A DNA stretch of 64,000 bases, taken from positions 2,040,278 to 2,104,277 of the forward strand of contig BDGG01000004.1 of NCBI GenBank assembly GCA_001949185.1, written 5' to 3'. A program made the translations under genes and the position numbers. Position 1 is the stretch's first letter; the number at the start of each line of letters is the position of its first letter. This DNA is from Ramazzottius varieornatus (taxonomy: Eukaryota > Tardigrada > Eutardigrada > Parachela > Ramazzottiidae). Under the pieces are notes generated by a model, which had not been told where the DNA came from, made no database searches, and was given only the letters and a program-made list of their open reading frames with translations. Below, piece by piece: positions 50,282 through 62,200 of this stretch.

Positions 50282-51957
50282 TTATCCTTTCGTCTTCTTT
50301 TTAGATTCAATCAAGTCGAAACTTCCGGTAATGTGCGCGATAAAGGCTTGAATGTAGGCAACACCTGCCAAAATATAACAATTATTTATGACGGAAACGA
50401 TGATCATAAGGATCAGAAATCTCATGAGAACGTTTCTTACCTTCACCAGTCTTTGCACTGCAAAGAAAAATCACAAAAATTAGTGAAAGAATTTCGGTGT
50501 TGCTCACTACGGAAATAACTTGATTGAGCCTCACCTAATAAGGAAAGGCTGGGGGTAGCAGTTTGGAGAGCCGAACTTATCTCGGATGGTCCGCACTTGT
50601 CCCACAACCTCCAGTCGTTGTGAATCCTTCACAAGGTCGATCTTGTTAAGCATAATCTATAACAGAAGCGAGATCGTTTGCATTTCGACGATCGATTTCT
50701 CATCTTGGCTTACGCAGTAAGGAAGTTGACATTCTTCCAGATATTCTAAGATCGAAAGATCCCGCTTCACCAGCCCTTCAGCTGCATCGACCATTACAAA
50801 GGCCAGTCGTAAACTACAAACAAGAATAAGAGAAACTTACAGCATACGGTAGCTTGAATTCTTCCATTATGCGACAGTCTTCAAGACCCACACTAGACGC
50901 CATATCGAACATCAGGAACGTCCGAACCAGACTGTGCAAGCACATCACCCCGGTAACTCCGATTTCGTCAAGAAAACTTCAGAGCGGCATAAGAAATCTC
51001 AGATATCGGAAAATGCTAGTCTTACTTCTGCCGGTGCCGAAGAAAATTCTCTACGCAGTCCCGGAAATAGTGCGGCTGGTTGAATCCGTAGCCGGGCATA
51101 TCCACTAAGGTGAAGTAGTCCTTCACTTGGTAAAACTTGAGAGTTTTTGTGAATCCCTGCAAAGGAACAGGTACATTACATTTAACCGTCTCATGAACGA
51201 CATTCATCTATGCAGCCGAAAGATGTGGGACATGGAAAGCGTACCGGCGTACTGGAAACTGGAACCTTAACAAAAGGCGCCTTGTGGAACAGGCAACTGA
51301 TCATCGAGGACTTGCCCACATTGCTACGACCCAAAAAAGCAACCTGGAAAGCACGCCAGATATAGTTCCCAAAACCCACTGCTCAGCAAAACATGCAGTA
51401 CGATATAAGATACATTTGTCCAGCTTCCCGAAAAATTATGTCATGTTAAGTGGACATTCATACCTCTGGCAGATTATAGATGGGAGCCTTTTCGATACGG
51501 ATGGTAGATTCCACTCTCCGAATATCCCTCGGTCTTTCAGACGTGAATACTGTCTGAGCTAATTTCATTTCGTCAACCAAAGGACGATAGGGCCTCTCGT
51601 TTTCATCGAAAAGAGGAGTCTGTAAAGACATTGGCACACGTGTAGTGATTTTCTTTCAGTGAATAGTGCAGCTTACATATGCAGCAAGGTGACTCTGACC
51701 TGTAGGAGTTTCTGCAGCTTTTCCGTTGGATCGCAAAACAAATCTGCTTGGGACACACTGATTCGTGGCGGAATATGGACTAGAGGATCATTCAGGATTG
51801 TCTTGAACGTCGGTTTCTGACCACAGGCAGGGGCGGACGTTTGAAATTCGCGGACTAAGGTGAAGATGTCGGATAACCGGTGCTTTTCCTTGGGCGACAA
51901 TCCATGCCGCGCAGCAGTTCTCCGGGTTAAGTTGCAGGCGGTACTCAGCAAAGACAT
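50282..51957 (-). CDS. GTPBP8: GTPBP8, mitochondrial EngB/YihA-type GTPase, with two alternative exons
   Basis: Mitochondrial relative of bacterial EngB (YsxC), which helps assemble the large ribosomal subunit. Exons: 51957-51700, 51619-51464, 51343-51245, 51156-51026, then either 50931-50841 (exon 5a) or 50813-50714 (exon 5b), then 50656-50535, 50457-50441, 50364-50282. Product is 318 aa with 5a or 321 aa with 5b. Arg-rich, Ser-rich N-terminus fits a mitochondrial targeting peptide. GTPase motifs: G1 GRSNVGKSS, G2 region TP|GFTKTLKF, G3 DMPGYG, G4 LNKID, G5 SAKTG. Exons 5a and 5b both encode the strand/helix between G3 and G4 (FLMFDMASSVG.. or FVMVDAAEGLV..) and have the same boundary phases. 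5b keeps the exact human spacing. An in-frame TGA lies two codons upstream of the start. Confidence 0.93.
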
Positions 51958-52580
51958 TCCTCACTATATCCCCAACCTGCCGGTTCTCCAGCATCAAACC
52001 GAAACAGCGAACGAAACTGAAGGATCCAAATTCCGGGAAGATCAACCAAATGACAACTCGCGAGTTCCGATCAGCTGTTTTCCGCATGACATCATGGTCG
52101 AGTTATTTTCTTCTGATTTCTTGATTGATTTTCTGATTTTAGACGATGCGATCAATCAAGCTCAGCGCCCAAGGACGCGTTAATATTTTGCGAGAGCTCC
52201 GCCCAAAAGGTTGGCCTTCCAGCAGAGCTTTAGAATGAATCATAGACCGCTCGAGTCATCGTACAAAGCTGTTCAGGCATTCGAAAGCCCTTAAATTGGG
52301 AAAACTATGGCAAGCCTGAGCCTAGGGCGGAAAGATCAAAGGATGGGAACCAAGGTTCATTCACATCTGACGTAATAAAAAGCCCAGACCGGTTACCACG
52401 CCCATTGACCAATAGACAGAACGGGTCAATAAACCAGCTGCGATTGGGCGGTCAACCTATCAATGCCAGTCGCTAGTATCGGTGGTCAAACATAGCAAAA
52501 CCAATGGCCGACGCTTAGTGCTCAAGCTAGAAAGCCCAATGGTCATCCACTAGTGGTCAAGACAGCAAGACCAACGGCTA
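51958..52580. other. GTPBP8 5' flank, then a 35-bp tandem repeat
   Basis: Promoter side of GTPBP8. From about 52460 the DNA becomes a tandem array of 35-bp units starting CAATGG and containing CCACTAGTGGT; the array continues on the far side of the transposon, at 55346-55400. Confidence 0.6.
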
Positions 52581-55400
52581 AGGTCGGGATCACAACAGGG
52601 AGGGGAGCACTCTCGTACAGAGAAATTTCTGAGCCGCTGCCCAGATCCCTTCCTAGAGAAAATCTTGAGCGATCTTCCGACTTCGGAAATCGTTTTGCAT
52701 GTTTTGATTGACAGGATTTGCTCTTGGTCATCCCGCCATCGGGGATATTTTTCTTGATTGTCCGCACGCTACAGACCAACCCGCCCACCGTGGACTTTGG
52801 ACTCTGACGTCAGTCAACCTGTTTTGAAAGTTTTGTCCCATACTTCCGCGTTTTACATCGGGTACCACAGCAAGCGCCCAAGCCGTCCGCAGTCTTTACA
52901 CGAAAAGTTCTACGTTGTAATAAGGGTTCGGCTAATTTATGGTAATGAGGATAATTATTTTCTTTGAATCTACAAACTATTACGAGCGTGGGACGAATTT
53001 CGTAATCAAGCGGGACACGGTAAAGACTAAAACGGAAGCAAAGCTAGGTCATTGTCATCGTCAAGATCTTGATCCAAGGGCTCCAGGTCTCCGCCCTCTT
53101 CAGCAACGTCCTCATCGGCTTGCTCGCCAACAACTGCCTCAATGCGGTCTCCCTTTGTGTCGATATTCCAGTAGTCATCCTCAAGCTTGATGCAGTGAGC
53201 GAAGAGCTTGGGGAAGTCTTCTGGCTTGAAGATATCAGCAGATTCTTCCCACAGCTTGATCGGGTCAGGCAGCTTTCTGGTGGTGTTTTGCTTGGCGACA
53301 TACCCTTTGCGGCGGGCCCAGCATTTTTCAATCGGGTTAAAGTCACAGTGGTAGGGCAGCAGACGAACTGTCTAGACGCCTTCTCCGGTCTTCAAATAGT
53401 CATCCATGTAGTACCTGTCGCCCACGTGATTCTTCAGAAAGTCCGTCACCTTCTGCCACAGCTCGGCCACCAGTTCCCGCGCACCGACCTCGATCCTATG
53501 GTCAGTCAGCCACTGCTGGATTTATTTCTTCACTCTCTTGGGTCTTCTGAACTGTGGCATCAAGCGGGAATGATAACTTGCGTTTTCCAGCACGATCACA
53601 ACCGTGTCATATCCATAGAGCCGAGCAAATTCTTTCAAACGGGGAACTACCACCTCCTTCATGAACCTAAAACCATAACAGCCAAAATTTATCATGACGT
53701 CATCGAAAACTTGAAGCATTGGCAATCCGTCACGGTAAGAGTTTTATCACAAATTCTTTCACAATCAGAAAGACCCAGTCGACATCTTCATTTTGTCTGC
53801 TCGGACCGGAAAGATCCAACCAATGGTTTGCGAGATATACTCAACACACTCAATTTTGCCCACCTTTTTTAACTCTTCTCAAAATCAAGCCACTTGATAG
53901 ACCCGGTGCAACGAATGAAAAGACCATCAAAACAGATCATACAAAGTTTGATTGATTGATTTGACAGATTGGCTTACTTCTCGTAGTTGTGGTAGTCCCC
54001 AGTGTGCTTTGAGGCTTTGTCCACATCCGGGAACGAATCCCCTATCCGTCACCACGTCGAAAATGACCAGACGCTTCCCCGATCCACTTGGATGCGACTG
54101 TCCGCAGTCCTTGCACAGGATTTGGGCTGTGCCGGTAGATTTTTCTTTGTCGAGTTCGATCCAACTCTTGCGAAACTGGTAGTTCTCGATTAAGTAAGTC
54201 TCATCCAGGAAGGCAATCAGGGCATTCTTCTGTCGAAACTGACGAACCGCTCGGATGTAACGGATACGGCTGACTTTGAGGCTTGGGTCACCAAACAGGT
54301 GTTTAGTGGACCGATCTCGATATCGGAAGCCCATTCGGCGTAACACACGATACATCGTGGATTTCGACACCTGAACACCGACTTTCTCCTCCACCAACGG
54401 CAGCAGAGATTCCACCGTGATGTGTATCTTACTCTTGTACTCCCGGTGAATGATCGCACGAATTTTCCCGTATTCCGACTCCTTCAACAAGTGCCGACGG
54501 ACGCCCGCGACACCCTCCATTTCTTCCGCCTCGACAACCGGGTCCAAGGTTTCATTTACGTCATCTTCCGGAACGGTGGTGCTCGCGACTGCAGTTCCGC
54601 TCGGTGGACCAGTTATCAAATCCCAGTTCTTAGTGATGCTCTGGATGGTGCGTGGACTTCGCTGGCACAGATGCGCGATTGCCTTACGGCGACCTGCCAG
54701 AGTGGTCAGAGTATATTTATTCGACCCAAAAAACGACTGACCCAGCACTTTCCATAAATGGGCAATATGCCTCACATCCACGGGATACAGAGAAGAACTG
54801 GAAGACATCTCTCAGCTTTCTATTAGTTTTGTCAGACTACGGTATACGCTATTGTAGAATACTGTGGTGCATTTGAAAACTGAGGAGACGGTTTTCGCTT
54901 GTGTTTATGGAAGCTCTTATCTCTCCAGTTTTTTCCTGGCTGACTCTTCATACTTTCCAGCTGTGATAAGAGAAGATAACAAAGAAGTTGTCTCGACTCT
55001 ATCGTTTTCCAACGTGCAGCATGAAGGTCAGATGCCAGAAGGCCGATAAGAATATCGTCTGTGCCGGTACCTTTTACATTTCACGCACGCAACAGATTTC
55101 ATTTTTTGCCTGCTGACGTCAGAGTCCAAAGACCACGGTGGGCGGGTTGGTCTGTAGCGTGCGGACAATCAAGAAAAATATCCCCGATGGCGGGATGACC
55201 AAGAGCAAATCCTGTCAATCAAAACATGCAAAACGATTTCCGAAGTCGGAAGATCGCTCAAGATTTTCTCTAGGAAGGGATCTGGGCAGCGGCTCAGAAA
55301 TTTCTCTGTACGAGAGTGCTCCCCTCCCTGTTGTGATCCCGACCTTAGCCACTAGTGGTTAATCTACCAAGATCAATGGTCAACCACTAGTGGTAAACCA
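52460..55400. repeat. 35-bp minisatellite interrupted by a transposon
   Basis: About five units: two upstream ones diverged, one at 52532-52566 intact, one split by the element at its TA (52567-52580 plus 55346-55368 region), and one after it. Removing the transposon and one TA restores a complete 35-bp unit. Confidence 0.75.
52581..55345 (-). mobile_element. IS630/Tc1-mariner-type transposon with 233-bp inverted repeats
   Basis: Length 2765 bp. The terminal inverted repeats, 52581-52813 and 55113-55345, are both 233 bp and almost identical; each side is flanked by TA. A minus-strand transposase occupies roughly 54808-53044: N-terminal helix-turn-helix region (TLTTLAGRRKAIAHLCQRSP, VSKSTMYRVLRRMGFRYR), first catalytic block AFLDETYLIENY, second block VIVLENASYHS, third region YHCDFNPIEKCWA, and an acidic C-terminus. 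The frame is broken by stops (for example after VKK at 53524-53522) and by a non-coding stretch near 53750-53930, and the second catalytic residue reads E rather than D. So this copy is probably inactive. Confidence 0.85.
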
Positions 55401-56003
55401 ACCTACCCACCCACCCTGGCGATTTTATCATTGCACGATCATCTACTTTCCTACCTAGTTACCCAGCCGCGTCGCTGCCGATCGCGCAGCAGGCAGCACG
55501 AGTTACGTCATACGCTGTCGGTCGTACCATTGTCCGGCCGGCAGGGTCCTGAGTGTAATCAATTTTTTGTTAATCAACTAGCTGTTTTCGCCAGTTGATT
55601 CGTACGACTTTGATCGATCAGACACAGAATCATGATTCAGCAAGAACTGAAAGAATTGGAAAAACCAGAAAAAAATCGGGGAATCATCCTGAAAAAAGGA
55701 TCGTGCTGTCTGGAGCTCGAGCTTCCTCTGATGAGTTTGCGATTCAGAGTCCGCTTGGGTATCTTTCTGAATTGTTCACGAAGATGTGTGGCGTGACTGG
55801 CGTCATCTACAAGTTGCATAATCCATAAATACAGTAATTCGAAAATTTTAGAATTACGAGTACACAAGGAGACTGAAGGAGTGAAGGAGAAACTTCTTTT
55901 TATTTATAGTAACTTAGTTGAAAGCTTCTAGTCCTGGAGACTCTTGGCGTCTGTCTCAGCTGGCTGTCTAAAGATCTGGTAAGCGACATTAGATTAGTGA
56001 ACC
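55401..56003. other. intergenic before akirin
   Basis: No gene recognised. A GC-rich patch with GCAGCAGGCAGC-type repeats lies near 55460-55550. Akirin promoter and leader must be at the right end. Confidence 0.35.
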
Positions 56004-57001
56004 ATGACATCCCTTGTAGGTTCAGCTGCCAAGAGACAGTCCTCGTGGGACGAGGAGGAAATGCCCATCTCGAAGAAACGTCATCGGTCCTCGCCCGTTC
56101 CTATGGACTCGTCAGCTCCGCCATCACCCACATCTCCTCCACGGCCCAGCCATGCCTTACCGGCTTCAAGCTCCCCTTTCCCAGACATTTCTACAGGTAC
56201 GATTGATGTTGTATCCCGCGGTTGACGTCCAGTGGAACTGACGATAGTCACATCAGTTTTCCTTGTCACCACTATGCAGGGATGCGTAATCGTCTAATCA
56301 GTGGCTGATGCTGTTATGTTTTCTAGATCCTGGATTTTCGGACAGGTTGATAAATGAACTGCGGAGAGTTCAGCTGCGCGTAAACAATCATCACCGCAAG
56401 TCGGATGGAGAACAGGACAGTCAATCAGACCACAAGAAAGAAATTAACGCGTTCAGCCCGTCCACTGTTCGCTACGTATGCTCCAAAGTTTTGAAGGATC
56501 GCGAAAATGAAGTGCGGACTGAATATGATAAGGTCTTGAACCAGAAGCTTTCGGGTAAGTTCTGTAATAGCGTTAGAATTTTCGTCTGGCGAAAGTGCTG
56601 GCGGTTGATTATTACTGTATATCATGATAATTAGCCTTACTGTACTGCTGGGCGGAAATCGGAACGGAGATCAGAAGTCTTCTCCTTCCAGAGCAATACG
56701 ATACGTTTGTGAAGTTCGTACAGGAACGAGTACAGCAACAGCAGTCCACATCGGAGCCATCTTGTAAGTTCAGAGTTTCATTTAGAAAAAACGGTCGTGC
56801 CGAGAGGCGAGCGGCTCATTTATCGTCCTTACTTCGGTGCGTTGCGTTATTGGAAGGGCGAAGTCACAACTGAAAATTATCACCGCAGAATTTATCGATT
56901 ATTTCGAATCTTGATAATCGTTTTCTTGGCTGACTGGAATCCCGTTGTGGAAATCCGAATAGCAATTTCTAAAATGCGTGTTCCTTGCAGATTACTCTTG
57001 A
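56004..57001 (+). CDS. AKIRIN: akirin (167 aa)
   Basis: Small nuclear adaptor that links transcription factors (NF-kB/Relish, Twist) to SWI/SNF chromatin remodelling; needed for innate immune and muscle gene expression in flies. Four exons: 56004-56196, 56327-56554, 56692-56763, 56991-57001; total 504 nt. N-terminus carries a basic nuclear-localisation stretch (SKKRHR), a Ser/Pro-rich linker, then the conserved C-terminal block: STVRYVCSKVLKDRENEVR, EYDKVLNQKL, EQYDTFVKFVQERV, ending PSYYS where other akirins end in SYVS or SYLS. The last exon encodes only the final three residues. In-frame TGA two codons before ATG supports the start. Confidence 0.95.
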
Positions 57002-57631
57002 TGGGTCAGCAGTGAAACCGGAACTCGATAGTCATGGCTATTAGCTATAGTCATGGTACCCGGAAGTACCACCGCAGTCTGTTTTCTCTTGAGGTGCGGT
57101 TTTTGTACATAGAATAAGTCTTTCTACTGTGGTGTAGTTGCTCATGTTCAAAGCTTCTCTTCCAGTATATGTTACTTTTTGTGAGCCGTGAATGCTTAGC
57201 TGGTTTTTGTATTCAGGTTGGTTTCCTTGTTGTCTGTTTTGTACCAGCTGTTGTATGTATATGTTCTAGGCGATACCGCCATTGTGAGGTGGGGTTCGCT
57301 GGATAAGGTCTTCCTGTCTTTGCGTGATGTCTTTGAGATTTTGTTTTGTACCTATTTGATCTTTGACTGCCTTCCGTTTGAAGTAAAGACTGACTGCTGC
57401 GGTGGTTGGCCGGCTCTTGGCTAAAAGACCACTGGTCTACCATCTTGTTGCGTAGCTTTGGACTTCCTTATGGTTCTCGGGGAAGCCGGCGTCATAAGGT
57501 GTTGCCAGGGATTGGCGGTAGCCTTCCTTCTGCTTTGTCTGGATGGTCATCCAGTTTGAGTGCACCAAAGGATGGATGATGGACTGAGGAGAATGTTAAG
57601 TTGACGTACGGAATGTTTATGACGTTATATT
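57002..57631. other. intergenic, nothing recognised
   Basis: T/G-rich stretch between akirin and the next plus-strand gene; probably akirin 3' UTR followed by a promoter. No motif stands out. Confidence 0.35.
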
Positions 57632-59061
57632 ATGTCCAATCATTTTCCCCCTGGTGATTTTGGGAATTTGCGTTCACGATTGGAAAAGCTCGCGTTATCG
57701 CAAAATGTAGTGCGGCAAATTTACGGCACCACTAAATCGCTCACTAAAAGTTCAAGTAGGAGCGAAAATTTATCTGTCAAGCCGAAATTATTAGACTTTC
57801 TTCGGGAAGAGGAACGCCGACATCTTGAGCGGGTCATATCTGTAAATGATCTTGTTCGAGTTTTACGGAAGAAGCAGCAGCAATGCGAAACCCAGTCTGC
57901 TCACACTACGAAAGCCATGCTGGATCGAGGTTTGGATGCATGCATATGATGTTAACTCTGTATGCGCATTCTGAAAAATAATCTCACGATATACACGTCT
58001 GTCGTTCCTTAGTTTACAGACGTCCTCTGCTGTGCGAGATTGCTAGAGATCCAGAGCTGACGAAAACTTGGAAAGATGAAAGAAGAACTGAGCCGCCCTC
58101 TGCCCGTCGTTCTGTTCACGAACCTGATTTTAGGAGTGGCGGCTATCCAGACAGTCGTACGTTCTCCGTTGCCGTTATATCTGCCTCGTGAATTTGTTTC
58201 CAGTTTTATTTTTCACTGTGTTGATGTTTTGACCGGAAAAGACCGGTAGTCGGCATGTCTGTCTTTGTAGACCTTGATATGTCACACGGAGATTCCCTAC
58301 AAGGGTCGGCTCGTCAGTTCAGAAGCAGAACGGCGGATCGTGAACCACCTCGTTCAGTTTCCTGTGAGCATCCTGGTTATTCAGAGGTGGACAGAAACGA
58401 CCACCACATTGATCGCCGCGATGATCGAAGACCAAAGCAACCTTTTCCTACTTCAGTATCCGGTACCAGATGCACGCCGCGTAGGGACCGCTCAATAGAA
58501 CACACAGCCACAGAATTCGACTCAGAGGAAAGTGTGCTAGCCGCCCAGGATGACAGAAGCTACCAGGCACCGAGGGACAGAATACCATCGCCCCATCAAA
58601 GACCTCGCACCGGTTTCTGTAAAGTCCATGGGTACACTCAGTCTGCCGACAGAAATCAAAACCGGCCATCGAACCATCCTCTACGGTCTTCGGTAATAAG
58701 TCCCGGAAAACAAAGAGGCAGAGAATTGTTTGATGATGACGACGCTGAAGACCCGGACGAAAAGTACTCTTACTCTTTTGACTATTCGGAAGAGGTGCAG
58801 AGTGATGGACGGCATCACGTCTACCATCGTCACCTGCAGAACCATCACAGACATGGAGATCAGCACGATTCACGGTGGCCAACTCGGACACACAAAAATA
58901 GGCTACAGGCTGACCCCTCTATTGACTATTCTTATCAGCTTCCAAACACATCGCTACGGAAAACTAGAAGTGTTCAGGTAGCAGACAAGAACAGAAACAT
59001 GAGGGATACGAGAAAGTACCGGAGTTCGGAATGGGAATCTGACTACGACCGGGGTCCTTGA
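57632..59061 (+). CDS. unrecognised Arg/His/Asp/Ser-rich protein (410 aa)
   Basis: Three exons, 57632-57929, 58013-58156 and 58271-59061, join in phase 1 and total 1233 nt; an in-frame TGA lies upstream of the ATG. Residues about 1-100 look helical: RSRLEKLALSQNVVRQIYG, then LLDFLREEERRHLERVI and DLVRVLRKKQQQ, which should form a coiled coil. The middle has RPLLCEIARDPELTKTW. The rest, about 260 residues, is low complexity and hydrophilic, with many Arg-Asp, His and Ser-Tyr motifs (for example YSYSFDYSEE and HHRHGDQHD). No signal peptide or membrane segment. I recognise no family. An intracellular scaffold or centrosomal role would be a guess. Its last exon could contain one more intron after QVADKNR. 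Confidence 0.7.
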
Positions 59062-59270
59062 ACAGTTTTATTGGGTTTATTTTCGAAGTCTCTACATTCT
59101 ACCTGACGTCGAACATCACTTGGGAAAACATTTGCAGATGTAATATTACAAAATTACGAGCAACGTGTGATACATCATTTTATGTTTCTTCTTCATGTGA
59201 GTCCGTCTTTGAGTCTTTTTATCTTTTTTCAATGTTTCTTACCCGTTTGTCTTCACAGTTTTGCTTACTT

Positions 59271-62200
59271 TTAAAGCTTTGTTCGGCCTTTATGGCGACT
59301 TTGCGGTCGTGTGTAATCCCCTCCTCCGTGTTTCAGCCATTCTTCTTGAAAATCCGATTCCAGAATTTCCGCTCCTCTTCGCTGCGTTAGCCCGGTATTC
59401 TCCAAGCTGAGCTCAAGCATCTCCGTATCGTCTTTTCCTAGATCGAAGGAAATTGACTGACTCAGCGTTCTTGATTAAGTTCCTGATTGATAAAATCTTT
59501 AAGTATAGTTTACCTGCAACAAGTAGCACCGGAGGCTTATCGGAATGAATTTCCATCTGGCGAGCTATCCACGGTCCGTCGAAGTGGGCGTACCACAGAC
59601 CACGCCTCGTCTGACTGATTCCGTTACTCGTGGAACGCATAAAAGGAATTCTGAAGTATCGCTGCTCTGACAGCGTTTTGTGAGCTCCATTCGACTTGGT
59701 GCCACCCAACAGGTCATCACTGTGTGCTGGAATTACAAAATCGTTATGTCCGCACAATCAACAGCTTCTTTACCATCCAAAAAAGGTTGATTTCATGATT
59801 TCACATACCATTTTCCATGATGGAAGTCGGAGCACGCTGGTCATCGTGCTCATGGGGTTTGCGGTTCTTTGCTTTCCATGCGTGATAAACCTTTAGTCTT
59901 CGGTGAAACTCTTCCCGACAAGCTTCCAAAAGTTCCAAATCTATCGTACTCAAAAAGAGCAATGAGTTATAGAACGTTTCAATCACAAGAAAATTTTCGG
60001 ATCTGTACCGCATGACGTGTTGATCGCATCACGAAGTTCCGCGTACTTCCATTTCGCCAAGTCATACTTCTTATTGGCCGCGCTCCGCTGTACGTTCACT
60101 GACCTGCAACAGTAAAGTTTTAGCTTCGGTAAGGACCGTGTACTGCTGAATGCGGCGAAAACAACATACCTTCGTAGAGATCCCGTATCGTCCACGTGAC
60201 CCTCCCCTTCCTGAGCCAACCTAATAGCCAGCGCATGGTCCCTTTCTTCTTGCAGTTCGCGAGTTTGCTGGTCTCCCATCTGTTTTAGCCTTTCTTCGGC
60301 CAGTTTAGCCTATAGTAAAACAGCGAAAGATACACATAGCTGAATTTTTCTGGTAGTTTGAACTGTTTCACCGCAAGTTTCTTGTTGTCCTGTTCCATCA
60401 GCCGCGCTCTCTCCTCTTCAATCTTTCGTCTTTCTTCCAGCTGAATTCGCTGAAGGCGTTCTTCTTCCTCGTCTTTCTTCTTCTTGATATCTGCTTCTCT
60501 TCTCTTGCGTTCGTTCTCCATTTCCTCTTGCAGTTTGCGGATGCGTTCTTGTTCTTCTTTGGTCTTTTGGGCATGAACGCGCTTCTGTAGGTCGTCCAAG
60601 GTTCGTTGAGCAGTATCTTGTATGGCCTTCACGGACACATCAATGCTTTTGCCGTCGACTTTACCGTTCTTGATATCGTCTCTCAGTTTTTCAATGGTCT
60701 GGGTCAGCCGTATCACCTGATTCAAGGCAGCTTCTCGGTCAATCTTCAGCTTTTGCGCCATTTCTTTCATTTCCTCCAGTTGATTGTCGAGCATCCGGAG
60801 AGCCTTCAGTCCGAGGATTCGAGGTCGATACTTCTTCATCGCGAGGTGCTTTCTCAGATGACTTTGCAGCTTGATCAGCGCGGCCCTTCGGTACAGAATC
60901 TTGTTTCTCAGCTTCAGTACCGTCCAGGCCACGTATTGAGCTTTCCGGAACCTTGCGCGAAGCAGCCATTGCTTCACCTTAGCCACAAGTACTGCTAGGT
61001 TCTTCGGGTCAGCTTTTAGCATTTGGTCAAACCTGTCACAAAGAACGTGCAGTATACAAAATATAAACACAATTTAGCTGGGGTGATTGGCTGGTTAACT
61101 TACTCTGCAAATTTTCCGGGTTTGAAGAAGACTCTCGTCATGCCAAACTTGTAGTCTGTGTCGTTCAAGCCAAGTGCTCGAAAAAGGGCTTTGCAGAACA
61201 ACCTTGGATCCAAGTTGGACAGTCCCTTAGGTAGAAAGTCTTTGTACATGGCGTACAAATCAGCGAAGTAGCATCGAGATGGATACCCCTGCTGCATCAG
61301 TTGCAAGACACTGGTCATTCCGGAACACTGCAGTTGGTTTAAGATAAGGCCGCCTTCGAAGAGCCCATCCATCATGGACATGTTAGGCTGAAAAGTAAAG
61401 CATGAATTGATGAAGGGAAAGCAGGTCATCGTGGCGGGACTCCCTTACCTTGATACAGCGAATGAATGAAGTTCCGGTGGAATTCAGCTTCTCCATGAGT
61501 TGCTTCAGCTGAGTTCGGAATTTGCTTCCGACACTGATGAAAGTTAGCTTTCCTTGGTTGGTAGACTGGAACATGCCATCTTTCTCGTTCCTGAAAAGGA
61601 ACTTTAGGTTTTGACTTTCTTGGATCAGAGCTTCCAGTGAAGCGTGGAGTGCGTCGTTGTTCTTCTCAATGAACTGGCTGGTTTGGTAGCAGACCGCTCC
61701 GGCAAAGTGGCGCACTAGAAACCCCTCTTCGTCTCTTAGGTCCCGGTGTTCTTTTAACTTTGACTTTCGAGGAATGGCCAGCCGGAAGTGGGCTTTGTGA
61801 CGTGTATGCACCATCTGGGTGAAGTTTTGGCTGTTGGGTTTGGGTAGCTTGCTCTCCTACAGACCAAAAACTGTGAGGTAGGTATCTTGCTACCTTGACT
61901 CGAGCTTTATTGGTCGTACCTCATCGAGCATGTCGAACAACCCGACGTTCTTCCCTTCGATTAGATCTGTGAATAAAGGACAGACAATATTTTTCCTGTG
62001 AGGTTCCTTTCGTCACACTACGCAACAGCAAGGCGCCACCTACAGACTGGATTTCGTCTGTCGGTACTTGAGACCGAATCACTTACCAATGCAGTCCGCA
62101 TTGTCCACAAAGGCAATCTTTCCCACATTCAGTCCCTCTTTCGCGTAGAGCTCTTGCTCGGATTTCAAGATGCGGTCGTTGAAGAACTGTTGAAGCTTCT

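Noticed and set aside
52543-52788. Apparent conserved gene at both ends of the 52.6-55.3 kb element
   Set aside because: The two identical peptides come from the 233-bp inverted terminal repeats, not from duplicated genes.
53069-53872. 267-codon plus-strand frame across the transposon
   Set aside because: It is antisense to the transposase C-terminal part, which carries the recognisable catalytic motifs on the minus strand.
60606-60998. 130-codon plus-strand frame in the myosin VI region
   Set aside because: Antisense of the charged-helix exon; no independent motif.
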